From Echinococcus granulosus (Eukaryota > Platyhelminthes > Cestoda > Cyclophyllidea > Taeniidae), in the NCBI RefSeq assembly GCF_000524195.1, contig NW_020170500.1:170020-234019 (forward strand): a stretch of DNA of 64,000 nucleotides, in the 5' to 3' direction. Position 1 is the first letter of the stretch. Each line of letters begins with the position of its first letter. This document shows, one piece after another, positions 35,564-46,900 of this stretch. The notes under the pieces were generated by a model, which saw nothing but the letters and a program-made list of their open reading frames with translations, ran no database searches and had not been told where the DNA came from. Made by a program: the position numbers and the translations under genes.

Positions 35564-37725
35564 CTTAGGTTGCCTATAAGAATCCGATATCACAAGGAAA
35601 CTGGTTTAGTTTAGAACAACAATTTGAGAGGAGATTGCTGCATTTTGTCTATTTCACCTAACCTATTACTTGATGATACATTAGAACTGCAAAAATTTCG
35701 GATTCCTCTAATGGTCTACTCTTCTCTGAGACAGGTTCTAGATCTCAAAGAAGTCGTAAAATTCAAACGATCAAAACGGTTGCTTTAAAGCAAACAAATC
35801 GCTTTTGGAGGGTGGACTTAGTTGTCACACCCTAGAAGAATGTTATTCACATCCAACACGGACCTGCAGCTTCAGGGCCGAGAGGCTATCGGTTCGTTAA
35901 GTGGGTAAATGAGGGGCACAGTAGAGAGTACCGTGCCTGGAGTGATAAGATGACAAAGTAGCCTATAAGTTACAATAAGTCATTTTTAGTGAGTTACGCT
36001 GAAACCACAAAAAAATGCTTTTCTTGCTCACCAACTAGTTTTGCTAGTATGCAAGTGGTAGTAAGTCTGACATCACTAAGCTGGCAACTGGAATTTAATG
36101 CAAAGTCTTTACCCCGACACAGTCAACTTAGCTTTGCAGAGAAATTGCGCGCTCCCTCTCTCTCAGTTTACAACCAGCGCTTATCCGACTTCAGAGTGTA
36201 CGGACTTGAAGACCAATTTGCGGAACAAAAAGGGAAAGTTAGATCAGGACTGGCGATAATTGGACTGCTTGCCTTGAACGACCGGAAATGCGAGGCTATG
36301 AAAGTGACAAGTTAGGAGTAGGGCTGTGCGAGACAGCCCCCAATGCTTCAAGCTAGCAGTCAGAGCAGTTACACACATTTATACCCACCTTATTTCTGTT
36401 TCACCTTTATCCCCCCGATGGTTATTTCTTATTAGCATGACATGTGACTGGTTAATGCCAAGAGAGAGGGATTCTCGCCTAGAAAGTCCCCAGCGGATCC
36501 CTGCCGTAGTGGCTTGACTTTCAGCAAATGGCCGAGTCCAAGTATGCGATTCTATCCGTAATGCACCACTCACAGAGCAATCACGGTCTCGTGGGGATGA
36601 GGTATAGGATGGGAGGTGAGTGGATCAATTTGGACGCAAGCAATGACAGATTTGGTCGCCTGACTTTGTAGGTCTGTGCAGACTCAGCCATCCATAGCAG
36701 CTTCCTACTCCTGTGACATTTAGATTTGCTGTCAAGTCATGGGGTTAAAAAGTTGACAAGTGGAATACTTGAGCTCAGAGGGAAAAAAGGATGCAAAAGA
36801 GTATTGTGTGATTTCAAAAAGAAAAAAAAGAACAAACTGTCGTCTAAGTGGTGAGTACATTGACTAAGTGTGCCGGCAATGCAATAAATTAGGGATTTGG
36901 CTGCTGCGTGAAGTGTCGCAGCGCAGTTGGGCTGAATTGTTGTACAGTCAAAAATCCCATTTCAAATCGGCGGAGAGCGCCTTTTGTACTGTGCAGATTT
37001 CAGAGTAGTTTGCTAAACGGTGCCGCATTTGCACTGAAACGCGACAATTACACTGCCGAAATGGAGCAAAGCAGCAGCATCACCATCATCGCCAGTCTCC
37101 ATCCCTCCTTCCTTCCGCTTCCGCCCCTCTCCCCCTTCCCCCCCCTGCACTCCCTTTTCTCCATTACCCACTTCGCTCACTCCAAATCATCGTTCCAGCG
37201 TGCAAGTGCATACGTGCGAGCGCGCTAATGGTTGTGAGTTGTACTCAGAGGGGATGGACACACGCGCGTGCCTGTCCGTGCCACGCTCATGTCGATCCAC
37301 CCGATTGGCTGGCCAAGGTCAGTTGTAGAGACGGAAAGACCGGTCCGGTCGATCCTCACTTGTTCCAAATGCAATAGAAGTGGGAGAAGCAGGCGAGTAA
37401 CGGGAGGAGTCGGGCATTTTATGCATTATTTATCCTCTAGTGCACATACATACATTACACGCACGCATACACACTCCCTCAGTCGCGCACTGGCTCACGC
37501 AAATACAATTATTCGGTTGGCCTCAGTTGTCATGTAATACAGCCTCCAACCGGTCCCACTGTCTCTCCCCCTATTACCCTCCATCAAACGCACAGAATTT
37601 TTCATGACTTATACTAAGAGTTTGTATAATGCTTTTCCAATGCCGAACCAACTTGCAGAAGAGCACAATTGCCTGTACTAGGAAGGACGTGTTGGAATGT
37701 AGCAGAGCCCTTGTTTCAATGCACC

Positions 37726-37940
37726 ATGCAGCAGTCACAATCACCATCATCACCACCACCACTACCACCAACGGTGCCGGCACAGTCCCCATCTCAAGCT
37801 ATTTGTAAGCTCGACCCTGGGTCCCAACAACCCGGTGACTCGGATCAAATTCAACCGGATTTATCCCACCTCACCCCAGAGGAGAGAAGGATTATTGAGG
37901 ATGTTATTAATAGGCAACGACAGGAGGAACTCATCGATCG
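37726..37940 (+). CDS. rim: rim exon 1: N-terminus and Rab-binding helix
   Basis: MQQSQSPSSPPPLPP leads into DLSHLTPEERRIIEDVINRQ, the helix by which RIM and rabphilin bind GTP-loaded Rab3. It ends ATC GAT CG|GTAGGT. The two-base leftover joins exon 2 at TTTTCCCAG|T to give Arg72. The 5.3-kb intron that follows separates the helix from the zinc finger. Confidence 0.9.
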
Positions 37941-40900
37941 GTAGGTCTTACGTGTTCTGGTCATTCTCCGGGTCTTCCTTATAAATTGTGATTGAGGGCA
38001 GATTGCCGATTTCTCACAGTTTAATACGGAGGGAAAGTACTGAACCGCCTCCCTTCCTCTAAGAGTTTCTCAGTTTACAAGGATTTCAGTAAAGAGAGAT
38101 ACTACGATCCTTCTGGATCAGGCGCTTTTAAATCTCAATAATTTGTTCTGCAGCTAGGAAACAATATTTTTTGATCATTCAACTGCTATAATTCAGTAAT
38201 GTCCACCAAGGGACAGCCTGACATCAAGACATAATTAGTCTACTTCATTTGATCTGTAAATGACACTTTCACTACCAGGGTCTGTTTGTGGGAGGGATGG
38301 GAGGGGAGGGGGAGGAAATTGACCACCTCAACCACTCAGGTGGCTTGTCACTGATTTTCAGTGATTTCTCAACTAATTCAACTGTTACTCAAAATGTGTA
38401 ATTATTCTCACAGATCAAAAAAATCTCCAGCATCTCTTTTATTGCTCCACACTCAACTAATCTCGTGGCTACAATTATCATAAACTGATAGAGAAGCCAT
38501 GTCACCCATCTGTGACCCCGGAGTGAGGTAGGAAAATCGCGGCCTCACCTATACGTGTGCCACAGATGGAGGATGGGTTTAGTCATCTTCAACCCAACTT
38601 TAAATAAGTGACGATTTATATTTCGGGTTAGTAATCCAATAGCAGCCTCCAAAATTAATCTGTAGGGAGGTGTACACAATCGAACGTGTACCTTGACCCA
38701 AATCTCCCTCCTGATTGGTTGAAGCAGGATTAAAATTTTTGAGTGGTCTTCTGTTTAGGGACATCAGTGATGGCTACGCTTAAGATCTAATCGAGAATCA
38801 CCTTAAAATTCTCATTCGGTGTTGATCAAAGCAATTTTTTTTTCCCAATTCACATAAATAAAGATAAAACAAATTCATTTGAACGCGCGAATAAAATATA
38901 TGCAAAATCCGATTCGTTTATTTGAAAAAGGTGAATTCAAAGGGAATTTTGCAATCCTAGTCCATTTATAAATTTTTGTTCCGCTTTTTCATTTGCAGAC
39001 TAATTGTCTACCATTGAATTAAATGTGTGTATTGGAAGGAAATTTGGAGTGTCACATATATGTGACGCTTGTTGTGAATGTATTAAAACATCTTTTATCC
39101 ATAGACTGTGCGAATTTCGGCATCTAATATCAGAAAAAAAGATATATTAATTTGTCACTGTATGATGAGCGAGTGGCTGATACCCTTCGTCATGATTAAC
39201 CCCTCAATTTACCCAAGATCGGTCTAAACGGTAAGAAATAACAGTGAATGATGGCTAATCCCTGGACCCAGTCGTCTTTGGCCTCTTACATCACTCGAAC
39301 TTAAAGTAAATCCCAAAGTGGTTTCCATATTTGCTAAAAAGTTTATTTTTTCTTCTTTGATGGGGAGGGTTTTAAACGCAGGTTACGGACGATTAGATTG
39401 CTCATGGGGCAGCATATACTGCCTTATTTAAGTGTATTTTTACTAAAAAAGAGGATGATTTATTGAGTACATTGATGACGAATGGCTACTCAGTCACCGA
39501 CTTACCAGAGTAGGCGTGTCAAAAGCAATGACAGCCTAGTTCTCATTTGAGGGCGCACAAAGTCCATTTTAGTCCTTCCTTTATCTAGGTTATACTTGTC
39601 AATTTTGCCTAAGGCACGATTAAGTCATCTGGAAGGTTGCTATCCAGCTTTGTGTTTCCTCAGTGGTGGAGGTGATGTATTCTGGATGATATAGTGAAGG
39701 CGCTTCTAATTGTGTTTAGTTTAACCCGTAGCGGAGTAAAGGGGGCACACACTCAACATGGAAGTATGAGCTCGACAGGAAACGGGAATTCCTCGCTCCT
39801 TTATTAACCACATCTGATCGAATCGCTGCCTGGCATCAACCAGGTTACCTCTGAAGCCGATATTAGGTACAAGAGTGGGAGACCTCCATCCTACTGTCGT
39901 GGATGGCGGATAGGGGGAGGATGAAAAACGCCGATTTATAGTGTATGGGGATTTGAGGCAGTATAAACAAAGATGGCTACCTCCTGTGAGTTTACGATGG
40001 GAGGATCAACATTTGTGGCATCGTTTTTTACTTGCCCAAATAACGTATATGTGAGTAGATTGGCCAATTTGGTTGCCAAAACCAAAAAATAGCCGAAGTG
40101 GCTGTAGTGGTCGATCCTCCTCCTCCTCCTCCTCCTCCTCCTCCTCCTCCTCCTCNNNNNNNNNNNNNNNNNNNNNNNNNNNNNNNNNNNNNNNNNNNNN
40201 NNNNNNNNNNNNNNNNNNNNNNNNNNNNNNNNNNNNNNNNNNNNNNNNNNNNNNNAGGCTATCAGCAAGGCCTTCAAGCCATGTTACCAACGGGAAGCAC
40301 AACCTCCGGAGAAAAAAGTATCGAATCACTCAAAATTCTGCAATAAATAGGGGGTTTTGGTGGAAATTAGATGCGGCATCCTCACATTCCTCATCCAATG
40401 AAGAAAATTCCTCTTCTAAAATAATTTGGTATAAATGTTTTGGTTCTTGACTTGTGGCCTTTATCAAATGACGAAAGCCAAAAATTTAGTCCTGTTGTGC
40501 TATTCGAACAGATTGATTGAGTTTGAAATAGCAAAAATATAAGTGAGGTGGCCCCTGTCAGCGGATAATTACACTTTCGTTTTATTAACCGTAACACATT
40601 AGTAAGAGTATGGCATCTTATAGTTTACGTTGACCGAATTTGCTCTAAGATAGATCCTGGCAATAGCCATTGATCAGAAAGGCTGGTAGATTGATGTAAA
40701 AGCTTTGTACTGTCTTTCCATGCCGTGGATAGAAATTGATGAAACACGCCAATTTTTCTTACCGACGGTTATTTTGAAGTCATCTGTGTTTGGTGCACAA
40801 GCAGTCTAAATTTCCCACTCCCATTGCTATCTGCTAATCAAATTTCAAGTTGTATTAAAAATTGTGCTGAAATTTCTACTCTGGAATTATCGTTTTTTTT

Positions 40901-43900
40901 TCTTGTTAAGACTTATTCGAACCTGGTAGTTAATCAGTCCGTTGGTTGGATATGAAATCGTAATCACATGTTAGTTTGGAGGAATGTCCTTTAAAAACGT
41001 AGGGGTTGTTTTGTTTTAAAGGCGCTTTAAAATCTTTACTTAGCTTTGAAAAATATTGAAACTTCTAGGCATAAATTAGCAGAATAAGAGCCTTCCACAA
41101 TCCCCGCGCTATCATTGGCTAAAAATGTGAAATAACCTTCAAACTGCCTACTGATTGGTAGATAAGCAAAGCCAAGACAAAATTATTAGAGCAAAGGTGT
41201 CCAAACTCCCTAGGATCCAGAGATAAACTTAAACTAGGCGAAACTATGAAATTAATAGTAAATCTCATTTAACTTCCTCCAATTTTTGCGCTATTAGACA
41301 ATGACGTTAGCTAGAGAACTAACGCCGATTTAGTTAACCCTCCTGTTCACCGGTCAAGCATGCATGCAGATTGTGAACGCAAGCACGCGTACGTGCGCAC
41401 GTGCACGCAGGCACACACGTTCGCACACGCGTGCACATACGACCGCTATCGATCGATGCAGGGATGAGCACGAGGGGGTGTATGCCACATGCCATCAAAC
41501 TGCGCCCTCCTATTGGCTGCTGCCACTGTTGCTGCTGGTGCGGGGTCGCTCTCGGCCTCTCTCTCGCTTCCTATAGCGCTAACACTTGCACTTGCACGAC
41601 TCTGTGTACGCGCGACACTTTCACTGATTTACTTTCCCCGTTTGCGTCACGTATCCCCTCTCGGCTCTTGCTCTCTCGCGTTCGCTGACGCCGCTGCCTC
41701 CTATCTGGCCCTATATATGTGTGTGCCGTCATGTATATGAATGCTGGTAGGCCGGCGTGTGTCCGATGCGGGGAGGTGTGTACGTCCGAAGGGGGATAGG
41801 GGACTCACAGAGTCCCTAAATGACCTGTACGCTCTGAATTGCATTTATTAATCCATCTTTACACACTTTCGGCACTCCATTAAGCTAGGACTGTGGGATA
41901 AACTTTATAATCAGAAGGTGGCCACGTCGTGACCAAGAGGACCAACAAGGCTCTGCTTTAAGTATCCACTTTGCTACTTCTTTTGATGATGGATGTGCGA
42001 TTTAAAATTTTTAATAGGCTTGTTACCTGAGTGTTAGGAGGAAATGAACAACTATAGCTCAAAGCAAATATTTCTTCCATTTAAAGCTATGCTGTTCAAT
42101 TAGAAACTATTCTAAACTATTCTACTTCTGTTTTGTTCAGTGTGTTAATAAACTAACCAATGAAGAGCATGCGTCACACATATGTGACGCCGGTAGCGAT
42201 TGATTCCATTTTTTGGACATTTAAACTTCCTGGGAGCTCAAAAAGTAATGCACCATCTTATTTATGAACTGTATTTTAAATAAGAGTCCAGATTAGTAGA
42301 CTTTCTTGTTCAACAAAACCAAGCCGATATAACGGGTGCCGCTTTCGAGGGAGAACAAATCTGATTGGTTCAGAGACCTCCTTTACTCCTTCTTTTCTAT
42401 CAGTGATTTGTTAGGATTTCTTTTTAATTCTACTTTATTGTAATAGGTTTTTTTGGGCTTTAGCCATCCAAAGAGAATTAGGTTATTTTTATGTTTGAAT
42501 CGTTGAAATGTATTCTTTCCCTAAACATACCTTATCAAAGATGAATATAATGGAATTTTTGTTTTTTTTGCCATGTTTGAACGGACGGTGCAATTTGTTA
42601 ACCACCATATCAACACCGGGTTAGTGTAGTGCCGTAGGCATTAGAAGGAAGGCATTACTTTCTTCTTTCAAGGCTATTGTGGTAGACTGCTTTCATAGGA
42701 TATTACTTGGTGAATAATGAAACATCTCGTCGACAAGATCGAAGTTGTAAAACTGGGATATTTACTTCTACAGAAGGCTTCAAGTAATTTTCGGTCCTTT
42801 GCTCTAATCTTTCCAGCAAAAAGACATCTTTTTTGGTAATGTAAAGGCCTTAAAAATGGTCATACGTCGGTGCGTTCCCGGCCTACAGCCTCGACAATCA
42901 TTCCTGTGAACAAATGTTTAGTCAGTGTGTGGAAGGCTTGGACAACTAGTGTATAACCAAGCTGTTGACTGACGAAATTGTGAAAGATTTGTACGAATTC
43001 TTCTATAAGGTAGACGAGGAAAACAATACAGTCATTGACAAAAACGATGACCTACGATTCCCAAAACGTAGCCCACGCACGTTCGATGCCCGGAAATCTC
43101 CAGGTGATCCAGTCATACTAACAATTCTTTCTGTGACGAAGCAATGCGATAAGTGCATAAACCTTGAAGATGACTAAGTGGGGAATTTGTTAACTCCCTT
43201 AAATTTAAATAACCGCAGCATTGTTTGCCTAGATGGAAAGCTGTTTAACCGCTTTACATGATTATTTTCCCAGTTCCCAAGCCCTCCTCTCCATACCCAT
43301 TTGTCAAGTCGTCCATCGGGGCTCCAAAGTATTCCAACGCCTTCCAGCCCTAACCGATGCATCCCCCTCCTCCTCTTCCACCTCCACTACCAACACAGCT
43401 TCCGCTTCCAATGCTCAACTGGCCAATAGCATCGGTGGCCCCGTTGCCCGAGCCAAGGACGAATTCTTTGGGGGAGTCACACGACGAGGCCTCTGTGCTG
43501 AGAGGCCCTTACCCTCCGTCCATCACAATCGCACCTCCGGGGATCTCTTCGGCGCGGTGTCTAACTTTTTCACTAGAACTGGAGGTGGTAGTGGCAACTT
43601 TGGAGACGTCTGTGAGATATGCCATGTCACCAAGTTCACAGGAAATGCAGGTCACAATTGTGTTCAATGCAACCTCAAGACCTGCGTTCGCTGCGGCGGA
43701 TGGTTTGGTACTCAGGTAGAGGAGGGGAGCTCTTTACTTATGGAGGGTCGGATTTGTTTAAGTACCAATGGGCTTGGGAATTAATAAGTGTATAGTGAAG
43801 TTATGGCCAAAAGCTCAAACATTTTAACTCAGGCACGTGGTATTAAGCTTGGAAGTGGGTCAGTCGTATAGGCGATCTCAACTGAATTGGATGTGGATAA

Positions 43901-46900
43901 CCTATTTCCTGCATACTGTACCATGCTGCATAAACCTGTTGGTTAAATACTCCTGCTGGAAGTTATGGACAGAAATTGAACAGGAGAGCTTGCATTGAAT
44001 TAGTGTTTTAGAACCTACCAGATAAAGTAGTCCAATGTCTATCCTCTCTCTTTGCCCTCCAGTCCTCGTGGATGTGCAAAAATTGTTTCAGTAATTTATC
44101 ATCTCCTTCTGCGATGACTCACGTAGCCAAGGATGCCAAAACTCCGCTCCCTTCGGGACTCACTTCCTACAGAAGGGAGTCCTTCTCCTCGCCTCTAAAT
44201 ACCACTGAGTCTACCCTCAATCCCCGGATGATTCCCAAAATTCCCCCAACTTCCACTCCCGCCACCGCCTCTACCTCCTCCTCCCTCTCGGCCTCCAATG
44301 TGGCGCCTGTGGAACGCAGTCTAAGCAGCTATGCAGGCGTAGCCAGCCAAACACGATTGCGGGAGGCAATGAAAGAGTGAGACCTTTCAGTCTGTTTAAT
44401 TTCCGTCACCGGAACATGATCTGTCTCGTAAGAATTGCTAGGCAGACGGTATGAGATGATTTTGTAAGTCCCGTTAAGTTTAATGGAGTTTTATCGCAAT
44501 CGGTTTTCAAGTCAGAATGGAACCTTTGAGATTGTCAAAGATGGGGAAGGAATAAATTTCAAGGAGTTGAAAGTGTGCCATTTGGTAAACTTATGTACGC
44601 ACTGTAGTGCTTGACTTGTATTTGTAAGACAACTGCGGAATAGACAGTTCTACCAGTACGGTGGCACCAATGCAGGGCATTTGATGTTCGCCAATTTTGA
44701 AATTTCAGACATTCCTATTCGCAAATAATTGAGGTATTCACCGTTCACTCCACAGGCAGATTCGTCTGCTTTGTGCATAATTTTGCCTCACAATTTTTTG
44801 GCTGTACGAAGATAAGGGATTATGCAAGATAGTTGAATATTCATAGGTACGAATCCCTGTCGTGGGCTGGGATAACCACTGACACTTTTCAAATATCTTG
44901 CTGCTGGGCCACTAGGCTCCCCATCTCTATACTACACCGCTGTTAAAGTCTTCTTCTTGGCTCACGGAGGTGCGGTAGTCATCTAAACGATAAGACGTTA
45001 GTAGAAGGCGTGTTTTAAGACAGCTGACAAGGTGGCCTAAATTTTAAGTTTCCTCTTGAGAAGTGGAGAAGGTAACTTACAAAAGAGGCACCGTTATAGG
45101 CGGGCAGTTGGTACTAAGCCTGTATCAAATATCAAGCAACTATTATGTGCTTTATTCTTTCTTTTACCCAGTAACCGTTCACTAAGCGAGGAGGACCGTG
45201 TGTGGTCACACTACCAGCCTACGCCCAGCTCTCATACTTACCTTCTTCACAGCCATCAGTCACCCAAAAACTACTACCAACACCCTCCAGTTCCACCCCA
45301 CTCCCATCCTCATAAACAGCAACACCCTCAGCGCCAACAATCTTATTCCTCTATCCCACCACGTTATCTGCAACAACACTCCTCACACTATCCCGCTGCC
45401 GCTACGGCCACCGCCCAGCATCCCTACAACGCACCCCATTTTCGACACTCCACTGGACCCCCGGTGGATCGAGCTTATAGACGACCCTTTGGGGAGGCTG
45501 CATGGATCCGACCCGTTATGCCACCTCCTTTGCGGTCTGAACGGCACACTTTTAGGTCAATGGAAGGTGGCGGGGTAGAAGGCGGAGGGGTCAGCACCAC
45601 CTCGTGCGGTTCTACTGAAGACTCACCTCATGGTGGTTTTCGTGCAGGATATTTACGGAGGAGTGGTGGAGGGCAGATGGATCCGGGATCGGTGTCGGAA
45701 CCCTGCAAGTCCGAGGCCTATTCGCGAGGTGATGAAAAGCTTAAACCAAGTGATTCTGATTGGTTGATGTGTCAGAATTTTACCCTTCTTGAAAGCAGGA
45801 TATCTCTGAGCTGTGTTTGATTATTTTGACGACACGAATACGTACCACCGTCACTGCATCAAATGTCTCAACCTAATTTCACCATCATATTTAAAGTTAT
45901 GCAGCACAGCCTTTAAGATGTGATGGATAACTCTGTTCGTTCAGGCGTGTTATTTTATTTTTAAAACCTTTGCTATTAGGAGTTTCTTCAAAGGAAAGTT
46001 ATCCACCACAGACATTCAGTGGTTTTGTTTTAAGATGATACCAACTCCTGTACAACCAAGGTGACCATTTTGGCATCAAGGCCATAGCCGAAGAGTGTAG
46101 TTACCTCCTGGCAAAGAGCAACCTACATCCACCTTATTGTTTTCAACTCCCCTAATCAATTTGCAACATGTCGTTAAGTGGGATCGGTTATTCCCAACTG
46201 ATAAATTCCACCGGTCAAATTGTTGTGTTGTTGGACTTTGGTAAAAAATTAGGACATCTATATGACTTACAAACTAGTTATTAAAAAGCAAAGTTTTACG
46301 ATCTTCAGATGGGTATACTAACGGGAGTAATATGATTATGATTATTCGGGTAATACAAGGTTTGGCCCAATTTGTCCTTCACTGTTCTTGCTTTAGTAAA
46401 TTCTTTATAATAAGTTCCAGTAATTTTTTCCAGATGTTTTCTTCTTATCTTTCCATAGGTGTTTAGGATGCTTAGACCGACTTGTTATTCCATTTTTCGC
46501 TTTCTGCCATGACCTCAAGCAATTAATGAATGGTTCAGTAAAACAATGTCCAAATACAAGACATTAAATCTTGTCCTTGTATTTAATAGTTCTTTTCAAA
46601 AATTGTAGGAGACTATCGTAAATCGTTTACAACCGAAAGCAGAATGTATCAACGTAGTATTGAAGTTGACCGCCCATCTTCCGTGAGTTGGTTTGGTTTA
46701 TAAATGAAATGAATTGGCCATTTTGTACTATGGTCCATTAGAGGAATACTGCATGGGACATATTTAGCCCTTCTGCTAATGTAAATAAGACCTTATGGTT
46801 TTCATACGCAAAAAATGGTTGGGCAAAATAATTAGTCTTTACAGGAAGTTCATCTGCATTTTTTTGCCTCCCCAAGGGTCGATCGGCATTCTGGTCACCG

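Larger units (their letters stand above)
30886..37725. other. Intergenic region between divergent otp and rim
   Basis: 6.8 kb. It holds the orphan ORF at 32945-33090, the 143-bp repeat pair, two palindromes (35186 and 35546), a tRNA-like fragment (32281-32325) and a CpG-rich stretch at 37190-37330. That stretch lies just upstream of rim and may be its promoter; it contains ATTGG near 37302. A 108-residue plus ORF at 35989-36315 has no recognisable similarity. Confidence 0.5.
37941..43273 (+). other. rim intron 1
   Basis: 5.3 kb. It holds palindromes at 38500, 39050 and 42172, an assembly gap, a CpG-rich promoter-like block at 41360-41760 and an unexplained coding-looking ORF pair at 42854-43177. 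Confidence 0.6.

Noticed and set aside
40073..40450. ORFs running across the N gap with poly-Ser, poly-Pro, poly-Arg or poly-Glu
   Set aside because: Artefacts of a CTC microsatellite and undetermined bases.
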